A stretch of 64,000 nt of DNA from NCBI GenBank assembly GCA_025667525.1, contig CM046880.1, positions 597,491,452-597,555,451 on the forward strand. The letters are read 5' to 3'. Shown one piece after another: positions 36,808 to 48,500 of this stretch. A program made the translations under genes and the position numbers. Origin of the DNA: Glebionis coronaria (taxonomy: Eukaryota; Streptophyta; Magnoliopsida; Asterales; Asteraceae). The first letter of the stretch is position 1. Each line of letters opens with the position of its first letter. The notes beneath the pieces are model-generated. The model did no database searches. It was not told the DNA's origin and worked only from the letters and a program-made list of their open reading frames with translations.

Positions 36808-37650
36808 GTCGATTTGTATTTTTTTTCTTTTGCCATGTGTGCATGCTTGTATAATGAGTTTTGTTACATATATACATCTTGTTAGTATTATGTTGTAAGT
36901 TCGTAGTAAAATAGTTACAATGGCCCAACTATCTTACATATAAAGAAGAACTCCTTCTAGGGTTTCATTAGCTTCTAGGTTTCCTCCAAATGCATCAGCC
37001 GTCAATGGTAAGTTGTCAGTATTAAAATAGTTATTTAGTAATACAAACAAGTGTTCTATGTGTTTGCAAAGATTCAAGAACAAAGAAGTTTTACCAGAGT
37101 TACCAAAATGTAGGTATATATTTCACGTAAAATGTATGGATGAGTGGCTAATTAGGAGTAGTTCTTGTTCTGTTTGTAGAACTGATGTTTTTTAGTACCA
37201 AAGGATGATTTATAATGTTGTTTGAAAGTGTAAATAAGCTCTTTTTCCATCGACTGTTTTGAGTATTTTGACCACTTTTATTTATTCTTGTACTTAAAAA
37301 GCATACCTTTTTTGAATGGCAGTTCGGTGCAGCGGAATATCTTGCGTGTCATCGAGGCACCAAGTCTCTCGACCCGAGTTCGAATTATCTCACGAAGAGA
37401 ATACCAACCCCATGTTAGCCATTCAGTTTCCCATTAAGGGGCTTCAAGGCATTGCGATGAGATTCAAGCCCGGCTGCCAATTCTGGGAAAATCCCCCAAA
37501 TGGGGAATGACAGGAGTCGAACCCCTGACCTCCCCCACATGGAGACTATAACCAAATGCATCCATCCAACTGAGCTAGACTTCATTTGCATAACTTAGAA
37601 AGACATGAAAAAGTCAACTGCTCCAAAAGCCCACTTAAATCGGCCCTACT
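36808..37650. repeat. Block X second piece, with SINE 2 inside
   Basis: 36808-36940 matches 3018-3180; 37255-37300 and 37593-37650 match 3985-4110. Between them, 36950-37012 looks like a plant 5' leader with a short start exon (AGGGTTTC..., ATG at 36991, donor GTAAG), but nothing in frame follows. Confidence 0.65.
37306..37587 (-). mobile_element. tRNA-derived SINE 2
   Basis: Minus-strand element with A box TAGCTCAGTTGG near its 5' end and B box GGGGTTCGACTCC about 40-50 bases on, then a unique body and an A6 tail. GCATA flanks both sides (37301-37305 and 37588-37592). The paralogous site near 4030 has CATAACTTAG with no insert. Confidence 0.85.
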
Positions 37651-37789
37651 CGCTGTATAACATCCATTCATTTCATTTCATGTAGGTTTTCACATTTTCA
37701 TGCCGTCTATTATGATAAACTTTTATAAAAGTTTAAAAATTAATTTTTTCATGCCACTTTCACATTTTGTAGACCTTTTAATTTTTTGA

Positions 37790-37982
37790 ACCTAATTCTA
37801 CTATGGTAAAAAACTTCTAAAGCTTTATATTTTTTCACATAATACGTGTATTTAATTTTGATAAGGATTTAGGACCTCTTCATGCCACCTAGATATAAAC
37901 TAAAATCCTACTATGGTTGAAATAAACATAAACCTCTTCAAAGTTTTTAAACCTATTTTTGGACCTCTCATAGTGGATGCTC
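37790..37982 (-). mobile_element. Tourist-like MITE, relative of 18026-18315
   Basis: The right end is the reverse complement of the GAGCATCCACTATG terminus, and the interior aligns with the 18-kb MITE. The left TIR is degraded (CTACTATGG). TTA follows at 37983-37985. Confidence 0.72.
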
Positions 37983-37986
37983 TTAG

Positions 37987-38591
37987 TGTTGTCCCATGGA
38001 TTATGTGATTCTACACGAATTAAAGAAGAAAGGTAGATAGAAGATATATGAATTCTAGAGAGAGAAAGTAGAGAGAGAAAAGAGAGAGAAGTGTGTGAAA
38101 CTTATGGAAGATTAAATTAAGAAAAATGGCAATCAACCACCCTTCCTAACATGCTAGGAATGGTATTTATAGCCTTGCCTACATGTGGCATAATAGGCTA
38201 TATGTTTGATTGGGCCGGACTTGAATAAAATGCTTAGTACCTTGAAAGAGGCCTTTTAAGCTAGCCATCAAGCCCGTAATGTCATATACTACCTATTACA
38301 ACGTTCTAATAAATGTTACAATAATAAACTATGACCGAGCATTCTTGTTTGACTCAATATTTTGAGGCTAACAATCTCCCCCAATGTGAGGTCATTCCTC
38401 TTCGATATTTAAAGATCAATGGAGATTACGAATTTCGTCATAAATGAGTCTTGAACGTGTAATAGTAGTCTTGTTCCTTCATGCTGTGATCTTTGATCCT
38501 TTGTCGTTGTCTTTCGACTTCGTCTTTAAACTTGAGATCTTCAAATCATTATTGACTTGTCTTTGCAAACTTGCGATCTTGTGTCTTTATC
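37987..38591 (-). mobile_element. Truncated copia-type LTR element (3' LTR plus end of interior)
   Basis: 37987-38373 is an LTR of 387 bp, TGTTAGCC...GGACAACA on the minus strand, followed by a polypurine tract (GGGGGAGAT) and about 218 bp of interior. The interior is cut off exactly where homology to the DUF6598-like gene starts (38592), so the other LTR is missing. Confidence 0.75.
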
Positions 38592-41415
38592 CACACTATG
38601 CTTTTTGTTTGCTTATATTTAGTTGCGTTTTGCTCTTCATATACAGGTCTAGAAGATTCTCTACAGCCCCCCCCCCCCCTTCTAGTTAGAGTTTTGTACC
38701 GGTTTTCTTGAATATATTGATGATATACCTGTTAACATTGGGCTCTTTGGGACTATTCAGGCTGCAGCTATTGATTTCTCACCAGATCCGCTCCAGAATG
38801 CTTTTTCCGTCTTATTCAACCGCGATTCCGATAACCTCGTGTGCGTCTCATCCTGTGGCTCTCATGTGCTACACAAGTTACCTTACTGCTCACTTCCACT
38901 CTCATCTACTACCTCCGTCGTTCTGATCCTTGCCAAACTCTCTGTTAAGGTAGATCACAATATAGCCGAAAACCCCTTTTTTATGATGAAGATGTTGTAC
39001 GTGTACGTGAAGAGAGTCTGAAACGCATCATTAAGCGTTGTCGTAAATCTGATGATGTAGCCAAAGACTTGGGGGGGTTACTTAGAAGCTGATTGTACGA
39101 GCCGGAGCAGGAGCCGGAGCCGGAGCCAGAGCCAGAGCCGGAGCCAGAGCCGGAGCCAGAGCCGGAGCCAGAGCCGGAGCCGGAGCTGGATTCGGAGTCG
39201 GAGCCGGAGCCGGAGCCGGAGCCGCAGGACATGGAATACAATGAGAATGAGGCGTTTCAAGTCTGCGATGATCACGCGTTGATAAATCTGTCTGAAAAAC
39301 CCAACGGCGGTTCCGGAAAGAATACTTTCAAAGGTAGAGATGGCTATCTAGAGCTGTATTACGTTGTATTAAAGTATGCAGTAGACGCACATCTGGAAGT
39401 AGAATTTGTTGGTCCACCTCTTAGGAAATCAAGAGTTTGTGGGATGGTCCGGGCTTATTATGGGAAAAACTTTGGTTATGACAAACCTGCGGATGATTAC
39501 CATGCAGTGCTCTTGGATCTCGGTTATCCTGCTTATCTTAGGCCTGGAAAAGTAAACCTGACACGATCTGTCTTGGCTGTACCAGCCAAGTTCTCCCTCA
39601 TAATTGAGGCAGACATGTCGGACTACGCATCTTCGTTTCGAATGTCGGGCACTTACGAATTCTCTGTGCCACTTGATGGTAGCCTCTCTTTTGGGTCTAT
39701 TACATGCGAGGATTTCTCCCTAAAACTGAAAGTGAACTGGAAGCTGCCATTTGAACAAACAAAATTCCCTTCCTTGCCTATCTATCCTCCAGCCTCAAAC
39801 TCATCCGCCAGTCATCTGGTAATTAATTTTGACCTCTGTATGTTTAATTTGCCATTTAAGTAATCACTCTTTCACTTCAAATTGTTTAGCTTAGGCCGCC
39901 TCATATATTCTCTAATCTAACATAATTTCTGTTACTGCAAAACCAGGACTGAAAGAAGAAAATTTGCAGCCCATTCTACATCAACCATGGCACATCCTGA
40001 TATAAGTCTATTAATGTCGTGAACTATAGAGATTCATATAGGCTTAATATATAAAATTTATTTGAGAAGATGATTTTGTATTGTAATTAGTGGTGGCAAA
40101 AATACCCAGATATCAAAATTTCGGTTAAATAGGCCCTTTCTTTATATGGACTATTGAAAAGTGATAAAAAGAAAAAGAAAAAAAAGAACGGGTATTTTTT
40201 ACCCAACCATAGATCACCATGGGTGCTCATATACCCACTTACCCACCATCGGTCTTCGATCTTTGATTATTTTCTCAATTTCTCATCAAGGTATGACACT
40301 ATTAGTATATTCAATTGTTAATTATGTTTTTTTATTCAATCATTCATTTGTTATTTTGTTAGTTTTTTTTATACTTTTAATAATCTAGCCAATTGTTAAT
40401 TATGTTTTGTCATGCCGGAAAAGGTGTTTGGGAATGTTGATATTACTCATTAAAAGGGTTGTTAGGTGTCTTAATTTTAAGGCTCGTTTATATTATCGAT
40501 TAAAAGGGTGTTTGGGAATGTTTTTGATTTTTGTATAACGAGTGTTTGAGACTTTGTAAGATCACAAACTTCTTGTATATTGGACGTTTAGAAATCGGAT
40601 GATTTTATAGACTTACCCGTCTAACGTTTAACTTCTAACTTGTTAGGCGTAGATAATTTCATATGTGTTGTGAGCAGGTCCACATATTTTGAGTAGTAAC
40701 TGTTAGGCCTTAATAGGCGCATCCTTAACCCGTTAGGCGTTTATAATTCTTTATTTTTTGTCCGTCGAGTGTCTTATTTAGGTAGCATCTCCCTATTTCC
40801 TTTCTGTCCAATTGTATATTTGCCAAAGTCCCTTTTAGTTTTTTTGGTAACCGTCTTTTCCGACATTTTGACCAAACTAGATTTTTTAGAAGGTTGGCGT
40901 GGCCAGTGACTTAAACGTGAGACCTCTGACCTCTCACATATTAATGATGATAGGCAAAGCCAATATATATCAATTATCCATACTTGGCAGATCCTTGAAA
41001 CAATAGTTCACATATAATGCAGCAACACTTTCTTCGCCCTTAAGTAAAGCACAATACTATAGTCCTCCCACTCTATGCTAGTATTGGACTCTTAAATATT
41101 GCAGCTACAAGTTTAAACGTAAAACAGTGGTGGAGTTGAATAGTTTTCCGAAAACTAAGCTGATATACCATGGGTTAGTTGCTTAATATTCAGAAGTATT
41201 ATTAATTGGCCATACAAAATAAATTCTAGTAACTTACAAGAAAACACTAGTGGGCATCCATGCTAACTAAAAACTAGTCCAAAACTTTTGCCCCTAAACT
41301 GTCATTGTTTTTCATTCAATTACACAAAAACTGACAATATTATTGATTTTCATCTCGGTTTTTTGATCTTTGTTTGCAGCTTATAACGCAGAAAGCTGGA
41401 AGTGTAAAAAAATGA
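38592..41415 (+). pseudogene. DUF6598-like pseudogene, copy 2
   Basis: Homologous to 19141-21919. Exons 1-3 are absent, replaced by a truncated LTR element. The exon-4 equivalent (38647-39818) opens with a C run of 13 instead of 8 and then a TAG. It has a one-T deletion near 38985, an extra G near 39073 and a changed junction before the Glu-Pro tract. An open frame of 256 codons (39093-39863) still covers the Glu-Pro repeat and the second DUF6598-like domain, reading on through the donor. An extra C near 39747 shifts the end relative to copy 1, and the exon-5 donor is AT instead of GT at 40002. It might yield a short protein from an internal start, but it looks dead. Confidence 0.82.
40774..41284. 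repeat. Segment S, unit 2, first copy
   Basis: Equivalent of 21279-21788, lying in the intron-5 remnant of pseudogene copy 2. Confidence 0.8.
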
Positions 41416-43683
41416 ATACATCGAAGAAGTTTCCTGGCTTTGATGAGTTTCAGTGGAGGCTTATTTGATCGTATTAAATAATTTGATGTTTGTTATGGTT
41501 ATTCAGGATGTTTATGTTATTTTGGTTAATACTTTAATAACCGGATTATGTTGCTTTTAATGTAGTCAATCTGAATTGTTTTTGCTGTTGATTTCCAGAG
41601 CTTCAATATGGTTGTTGTTTTTGCAATTTCTATTGTATCCAAGTTGTGTTTTAACTCATGTTTCTCATAAAACACCCTCGTTCGATGTTGAGGAGGCTTG
41701 GCGAGTGGTTGATTTTGATGCAGAGGAGTTGATTCTAATGTTGTTCTTGTTGGTCAATGGACACTTTAGAACATTTATTCTCTTGATTTGCCAAGCCACT
41801 ATGGCTTTCTTTTAAAATGCCATTCAAGTGTTTTATACTTTTTCATAATTAATCTTGCTATCAACAGACATTAACCGATTAATTTTGCTATCAACATAGA
41901 CATTAACCGATTATAATAAATATGACTACAAATGATATAACCTCTAAAAAAAGCTACAAACATCACTAAAAATTGACAATAGAACATAGAAAATATTAAA
42001 TGACTGTTTTCAAATGAGTTTGGTTAATCAGTTAATCAACAACATTTGAACCAAATGACATATATAAAACATAATAAATTATCAGTAAGTTCATACCTTA
42101 ATTTGATTTTTGATTAAGTATGGAAACTTTGAATAACATGTTGTACTAGTTTGTTTAGTAGTTGTGTGGGCCGATCGAAATTTCTTGAGAGGGCCTAACT
42201 ATTTTTTTATAAGAAGTACCCTTATTATTGTTGTTTTGGTATATCTATACATTATCAACCTAGAAGTTTGGGAGAGACACAACTCCTCCGGCTATAAAGG
42301 TCCGTCTTAGAAGTAATCAGGGTGGAGTTAGGATTTTTTATTAAGAGAGTCTGACTAAGGCAAAAAGTTATAGAGATAAAAAGGGTTTTATGTAAAAAAC
42401 TAACAAAAAAACGGTTTGTAATACACATAAATAAATAAGTGAAATAGTTTGATTAAGGGAGACTCAACATGCACTACTTCTCCTACTAGCTCCGCCACAT
42501 ATCATAGGATACGGTATTCAATGTCTGTTTCGTTTGCTACACCCTATAATATTTGAGAACCACTTTCTTCGGTTGATTTGTTTGGCCGCAACTTTTATTA
42601 TTTCACGTAGACAACTATAATGTTATTATTTCTAGGGTAAAACGTAAATTTTTTATGAAGATTGTGATTTTTGTTTTTGAACGGCATGAAAATTGTGATA
42701 TGTGATGAACACGATAATATGTCAAATCTAAGGGTATGCACAATTCGGTTTGGGTCAGTTTTTGGTAAAAATCGAAACCGAACCGTAATATTCGGTTTTT
42801 ATAAAACCAAAAACCGAAACCGTTCGATTTTTGGCTCGGTTTAATCGGTTTTTAGTGGGGGCATATTAAAAAAAGACTCAAAGTTTGAAGAAGAATTAGA
42901 CTATAATCTTGTCTTTTTTCTAGCCCTGAGGGCACTGTCCCCCGAACCCAAAGCATTGGTACGATCTCACATTTTTCATATCACCGGCCTTTAACATTGC
43001 AACACTCCGCCTTTATATGTCCATAGCATGCCGCAAGGTGAAGTATTAGTTCTAATAAGATTCAAAACAAAGCTTTTCTTCAATCACTCGACACAGATAA
43101 CTCACACGTTAACGCTCGAAGTAGGTAGCACAGGGTGGCGTAATGGGAGGGTCATGTGGCTTAAGAACGGGTTGTAACTGATTTAGATCTAGCAATAAAC
43201 TAGTTTTTTGGTAGCAATTGAAACGGCCCATTGACCCGAATCACTATTTGATCAAAGTTTGGTAAACTGTCTATTTTTAGTCTTATGTCATCAAACTTAA
43301 AGATTCACAATATAGAGGCTGAAAAACAAATCCCTTTTGACCTCATAAATCAAAATGTGTATCCTTTTTTAGGAAGTCATCATTTTGTCAGTTTTCTTAC
43401 CAGATCTGGTAGTAATGTCATCTCGGATGATGACGAACAAGAGGTAACCATACTGAATAATCACAAAGGACATAATTTGCAATTTACCCTCTAATTTTAC
43501 TACCACCACTGTCGTTAAAGGCACCGGGTACAACTAAGGCACTGGGTTGTCAGCGGGTTAGATGTTCTCTCCCTGCTTGTTTGATTGAGTCGAGTCGGTA
43601 TCGTTTTTAGTGTGTGTTTTAGGTATTTGATCAGAGGTTTGGGATCACACATTAATGGTGGTTTGGTTTAAACTTGCGCAGTT
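41416..43683. other. Pseudogene 3' flank, no gene
   Basis: Diverged equivalent of 21920-24181 with the same CGGTTTTT-rich stretch (42745-42855). Nothing else supportable. Confidence 0.6.
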
Positions 43684-44183
43684 TTATTTAGGTAGCATCT
43701 CCCTATTTCCTTTCTGTCCAATTGTATATTTGCCAAAGTCCCATTTAGTTTTTTTTGGTAACCGTCCTTTCCGACCTTTTGACCAAACCAGATTTTTTTG
43801 AAGGTTGGCGCGGCCTATGAGACCTCTGACCTCTCACATATTAACGAAGGCAAAGCCAATATATATCAATTATCTATACTTGGAAGAAACTTGAAACATT
43901 AGTTCACATATAATGCAGCAACACTTTCTGCTTCCCCCTTAAGTAAGCACAATACTATAGTCCTCCCACTCTATGCTAGTATCAGACTCTTAAATATTGC
44001 AGCTACAAGTTTAAATGTAAAACAGTGGTGAAGTTGAATAGTTTTCCGAAAACTAAGCTGATATAGCATGGGATTAGTTTCTTAATATTCAGAAGTATAA
44101 TTAATTGGTCATACAAAAGAAATTTCAGTAACTTACAAGAAAACACTAGTGGGCATCCATGCGAACTAAAAACTAGTCCAAAG
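43684..44183. repeat. Segment S, unit 2, second copy (full length)
   Basis: Keeps the internal block that is deleted in the first unit (24182-24538). Confidence 0.8.
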
Positions 44184-44215
44184 ATTTTTCAGATATACTA
44201 CTTATATATTTTCAG

Positions 44216-44658
44216 ATTGAGGAGATTTCTGCTTTACGTGAAGATCTATATTCTGCCGACAGGAAGTTTGGAGAATATTATAATGTATGTCATTGCTCAT
44301 TAGTACTATATCATTTGCATATCTTTGTGTACCATTTTTGTCTGGCTTGAAATCACGTCTTTTTCCATAGGTGTTGGAGCAATACTTGGTGTTCTTATTA
44401 AACTTGTAAAAGATTTGAAGTTGCAACCTCAGCATAAATATGTGAAGAAACCGTTACTTCTTTTCTTTACTTTAAATATGTGGAAAAGGTGTGAAACCAT
44501 GAGTGCCAAGTTGAGGTCAGCACTTTACTCTTGAAAACATGTTTTTTTTTTCAAAGCTACAAACTTGACTTAAAAAGACAGAAGTCCAGAGTATTAGTGC
44601 ATATTCTCCTGCTTGAGACTTACACGCAGGAATCAGTTCCAGCACTGCATATGATACG
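44216..44658 (+). pseudogene. HAUS4/AUG4-like pseudogene, copy C
   Basis: Keeps the exon-like IEEISALREDLYSADRK (from 44216), the VLEQ exon with the same one-base deletion as copy B, WKRCETMSAKLR, and VLVHILLLETYTQE-type sequence to about 44658. Everything from the YLVEATEE exon to KVENMQ is missing. A direct repeat of TACACGCAGGAATCAGTTCC (first near 44621, again near 44673) marks the deletion, after which the sequence resumes at TATGTATCTTATTACAAATG. No function expected. Confidence 0.68.
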
Positions 44659-44703
44659 GTAACGACGGTGATTACACGCAGGAATCAGTTCCAGCACTGC
44701 ATA

Positions 44704-45529
44704 TGTATCTTATTACAAATGAATGGATTTAGATTTTGTGTGGTGAATGAGAGTTATCCTTTGTGCTTCTACTTTTGTATTAAAATATAACAGCAGATAT
44801 CGAAGATACAATTGTTTTAACTCAAATCATTAAAGAATGAATGTATACAATTGTTGAAGACAAGTTTTTTCAACAAACTGTGGTATATAGGTACTGCACG
44901 TTGATGTTAGAAGTATGAACATGACCGGTTTTCTGCAGTTTAACTCCTTATCATATCACAAAATTCTTCATAAGTGATTTCGCCAACTTACAAGTGTCAA
45001 ATATAGAGAGTCGACCACACTGTATTTGGTTATATGATAACTTGTTGATTTCATACACCAACAGATCGACTTACATCATTTGCATCAAATTCTATATAAT
45101 GTCGTTGATGGTCGCCTCATCGCCCATTTTAATGCTTTTCCAATGCTAGTTTTGGTTCTTGTTTTGAAATCAAGCTATCAATAAACGCTAACTTAGTGTC
45201 AAATATAGAGTCAACCTCACTGTATTTGGTTATGTGATATCGTGTTGATTTCATACACAAACATATCGACTTACATTATTTGCATCAAATTCTGATATTG
45301 TGTCGTTGATATGCTTTTCCAACGCTAGTTTTAGTTCCTCTTTTGTAATCAAGCTATCAATAAATGCCAAAATTTTGATATATAAAATTTCTTTTATAAC
45401 AAAAATCGTAAATAGTTAAAACTTGATGAACTTTCGTGTAATTTTCTTTTATCCAAATACTTTTTGGGCTACAAAGCCTATCTAAATACTTGTAAAGACC
45501 AAAGATCCATTTTTCTTCATATATATATA
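44704..45529. repeat. Block Y, unit 2
   Basis: Equivalent of 25786-26593, with the 203-bp tandem units starting near 44996, ending in the (AT)n Helitron target. Confidence 0.75.
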
Positions 45530-48500
45530 TCTATTTTATATAATAAAACAAAATATATTACAAGTCTTTAAAGCACAAAAATTAAATGCAAGAATTAAAT
45601 TCATTTCCATAAATAAGCCTAATGTACAAATTTTTGAAGCACAATGAATTAAAAAGCTGTTTAAGACACTACCTTAAATAATTCAATAAAAGTTTCATTG
45701 TTAACAAAGAAATTATGTCAAACTTCAATACCCAATTTATTTTCACGTTTGACAAACTCATTATTTTCGAAATGTTTTCAAACAAAAAATAATTAAATAA
45801 GTCAACAAAAATGTATTTTTGTAAACCTAATAAAATGAAGGTTCATAATTTTTTGTTTTTGTAACATTTCATTATTCTTAAGAAAAAAGTTCCATTATTT
45901 TTTATTTTTGTAAACTTCAAAAAACGTTTTATTTTTATAAAAAGTTTTAAGGTTTCATAAAAAGTTTTAAAAAATTTTAACACTCCTTATTTAATCAATT
46001 ATTGTATAAAATATGAATGAAAGTTATTTAAAAAAAAGAAAAACTAATTTTAACAAAACTAAAAATGATATTTTTATGTAAAAGCTTTTTCCTACGTATT
46101 TTTATGTAAATCTTAATAAAAACTTTTTTGCTACGTATTTTTATGTAAATTTTTGTAAAGTTTTATTAATATTTTACTTTTCATTACGTTTTTTTACAAC
46201 TTTTTTAAGCGTCTCATGTTACATTTATTAAAATGTATTTTTGTAAAGTTTTATTAATAAAAACTTTTTTGCTACGTATTTTTATGTAAATTCATTGTGT
46301 ACATTGGTATCCTTTTACTCATTTGTTTGACCTATAAAAATGTTATTAAACACTTACCTTAATTACCTTTTAAAGTTGCAACTGTATACTGAAATTTTGA
46401 AAAAAAACGCGTTTTATGAATTATATTTTTGTAAACTCCAAAAAATCAGGTACAAACGTTTTCTAAAACTTAAATGTGTTGCAATATTTTTATTTTTGTT
46501 AACTCATAAAAATGTTTTTTTCAAAATAAAAAACATTTAGCTTTAATTCTAAAACTTCTCTCATACTCTTCTCATTCAAAAACCTTTATTTAAATACACA
46601 TAAATTATTGATTCACAATTTACCGATTTTTTTAGAACATCAAGGCATAGGATTGTGTATTGTAAGTAATCTCCTCATTTTCTGCTCTATATACCTTCTT
46701 TCACATTTGATATAATAAATCAAGTTGTTGGTATTGATTTCTTTTATCTATTATTTTGTTATCTACTAGATTAGTACATCATGGAGTATTTGTAAGATTG
46801 TTGGCCCAGCTTTTGGTAAATGTATTCAACAATAACTAAACATCTGCCACTTTTGTGATTCGGTGGATTACTTTTATATTGTACCGTTACTTACTTAGTA
46901 TTAAATGTTATCAGGTTTTTTTAAAATGTTCTAATGTCGTTGTTGATGTGAATGCATTTTTTGGTGAGCCACGGCTAATTCTTTCATAATAGGGTTATCA
47001 ATGGAACTAGGTTTGTTGATCTGTAAGTTACTACAGATAGAGTTACTGTATTTGATAGATGTGGTCATCTGAATTTAACTGACAACAATAACTTTTTTGT
47101 AGATTTTGTCCCCAAGTTCGTGCGTGTAAGATGAGAGTGGCGCCATTTCATTCACCCTTTTTGGCGATGAGGCTCCGGCATTGGTGGATAGATCTACTTA
47201 TCATATATGTGATAAGTACGAAAAGTTACACTAATACTTAAGACTACATTTTATATGAAATTGTTTGGGTAAACAATCGTAAGGAATTTGATATCTGTGC
47301 TTTAGCCTTTTGTTATTCAATAACATTTTCTTATTGGTGTAACCTATCTAAGTACAAGTGATCTGAATCCATTTGCTATATAGATGCCTCAAACGAATTT
47401 ACAAGAAGGATATAGATGTCACAGAATTAGCTGAACATGAAAGATACATATCCGAAGAGCTGAACAAAATCAAGGGAGAGAGGCTGAAGCAAGCTTCGTA
47501 CGCAGAGTCACAAATTATGCAGGCTATGCAAATATACGATGCGTGATATGTTTAGTCGTATATTCTTAGCAAAACCTCTTAATAAATCATTTACTGTGAT
47601 CCTATATCTAATGTTTTGTTTCTATTACATATGTGCATAATCTATGTTTGAATAACCAGTTTCAAAAAAAGGTTTATGACATTACATCTAATAACCAAAT
47701 TCTTGGACAACATGCATTTTCTTCACTTACAAAACATGTGCCACAAAATATAAATACTCCATAAACTGACGTTGTTATATAAAGGAGTATACCATTATTC
47801 AAATTTCTCCTCTTAGATTCTCTTAATCATAATTAAGTTCTTACATTTGAATGATTAGACGTTGCTCGCATTTCTAACTTGTCTTTCGTATCACATACAT
47901 TATACCTCCATTATCCCAAAAAAATCTATTTTCAGCTAATCTATTCCCTTTTTAGGTATCTTTCAAGTTTCATGTATAGTTATCTACTCATCATCATCTT
48001 TATGAAGAATTGGTCATGCATGTTTGAAAGTTATGCTACTGAAAGTTTGGTAACTTAAACTAATTATACTAATATTTAAAATTAGGTGACTTATATATGA
48101 TTCCTTAATTATTGTTACAAGAAAGGAGAAAATTTAACTCTTGTGCAGAAGGCATGTACTAAAAAATCATAACGGTATTCATCATAAAAACATTTCCATA
48201 AAAACAATTAAATGTACAATACTTTTAAGGTACAAACAATTAATTAACTCTATTAATTTTTTTACTACATCGATTATTGGAAGTGGTTTTGAAAAGGCTT
48301 TTTGTATTCGTTTTTGTACTACTCTTATATTTGTGTATAGAGTTTTTTTGTTACAACTTTTAAATGTATTTTTGTAAAGTTTTTTAGTGCAAATTTTATA
48401 TAATTTTTTAATGCAGTTAAAGTTTTAAATAGATTGTTTTATAAATAAGTTATATATAATCTTTGAACAAAAACATAATTTTTCTAAAGTGCTATAAATA

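Noticed and set aside
37513..37587. A tRNA gene (A and B boxes present), also at 35340-35384
   Set aside because: The tRNA-like part runs into an unrelated body with an A-tail and target repeats, which is a SINE and not a tRNA.
38981..39275. Minus-strand Gly-Ser and Arg-Leu repeat frames, and their copies at 57921-58215
   Set aside because: They are complements of the plus-strand Glu-Pro coding repeat.
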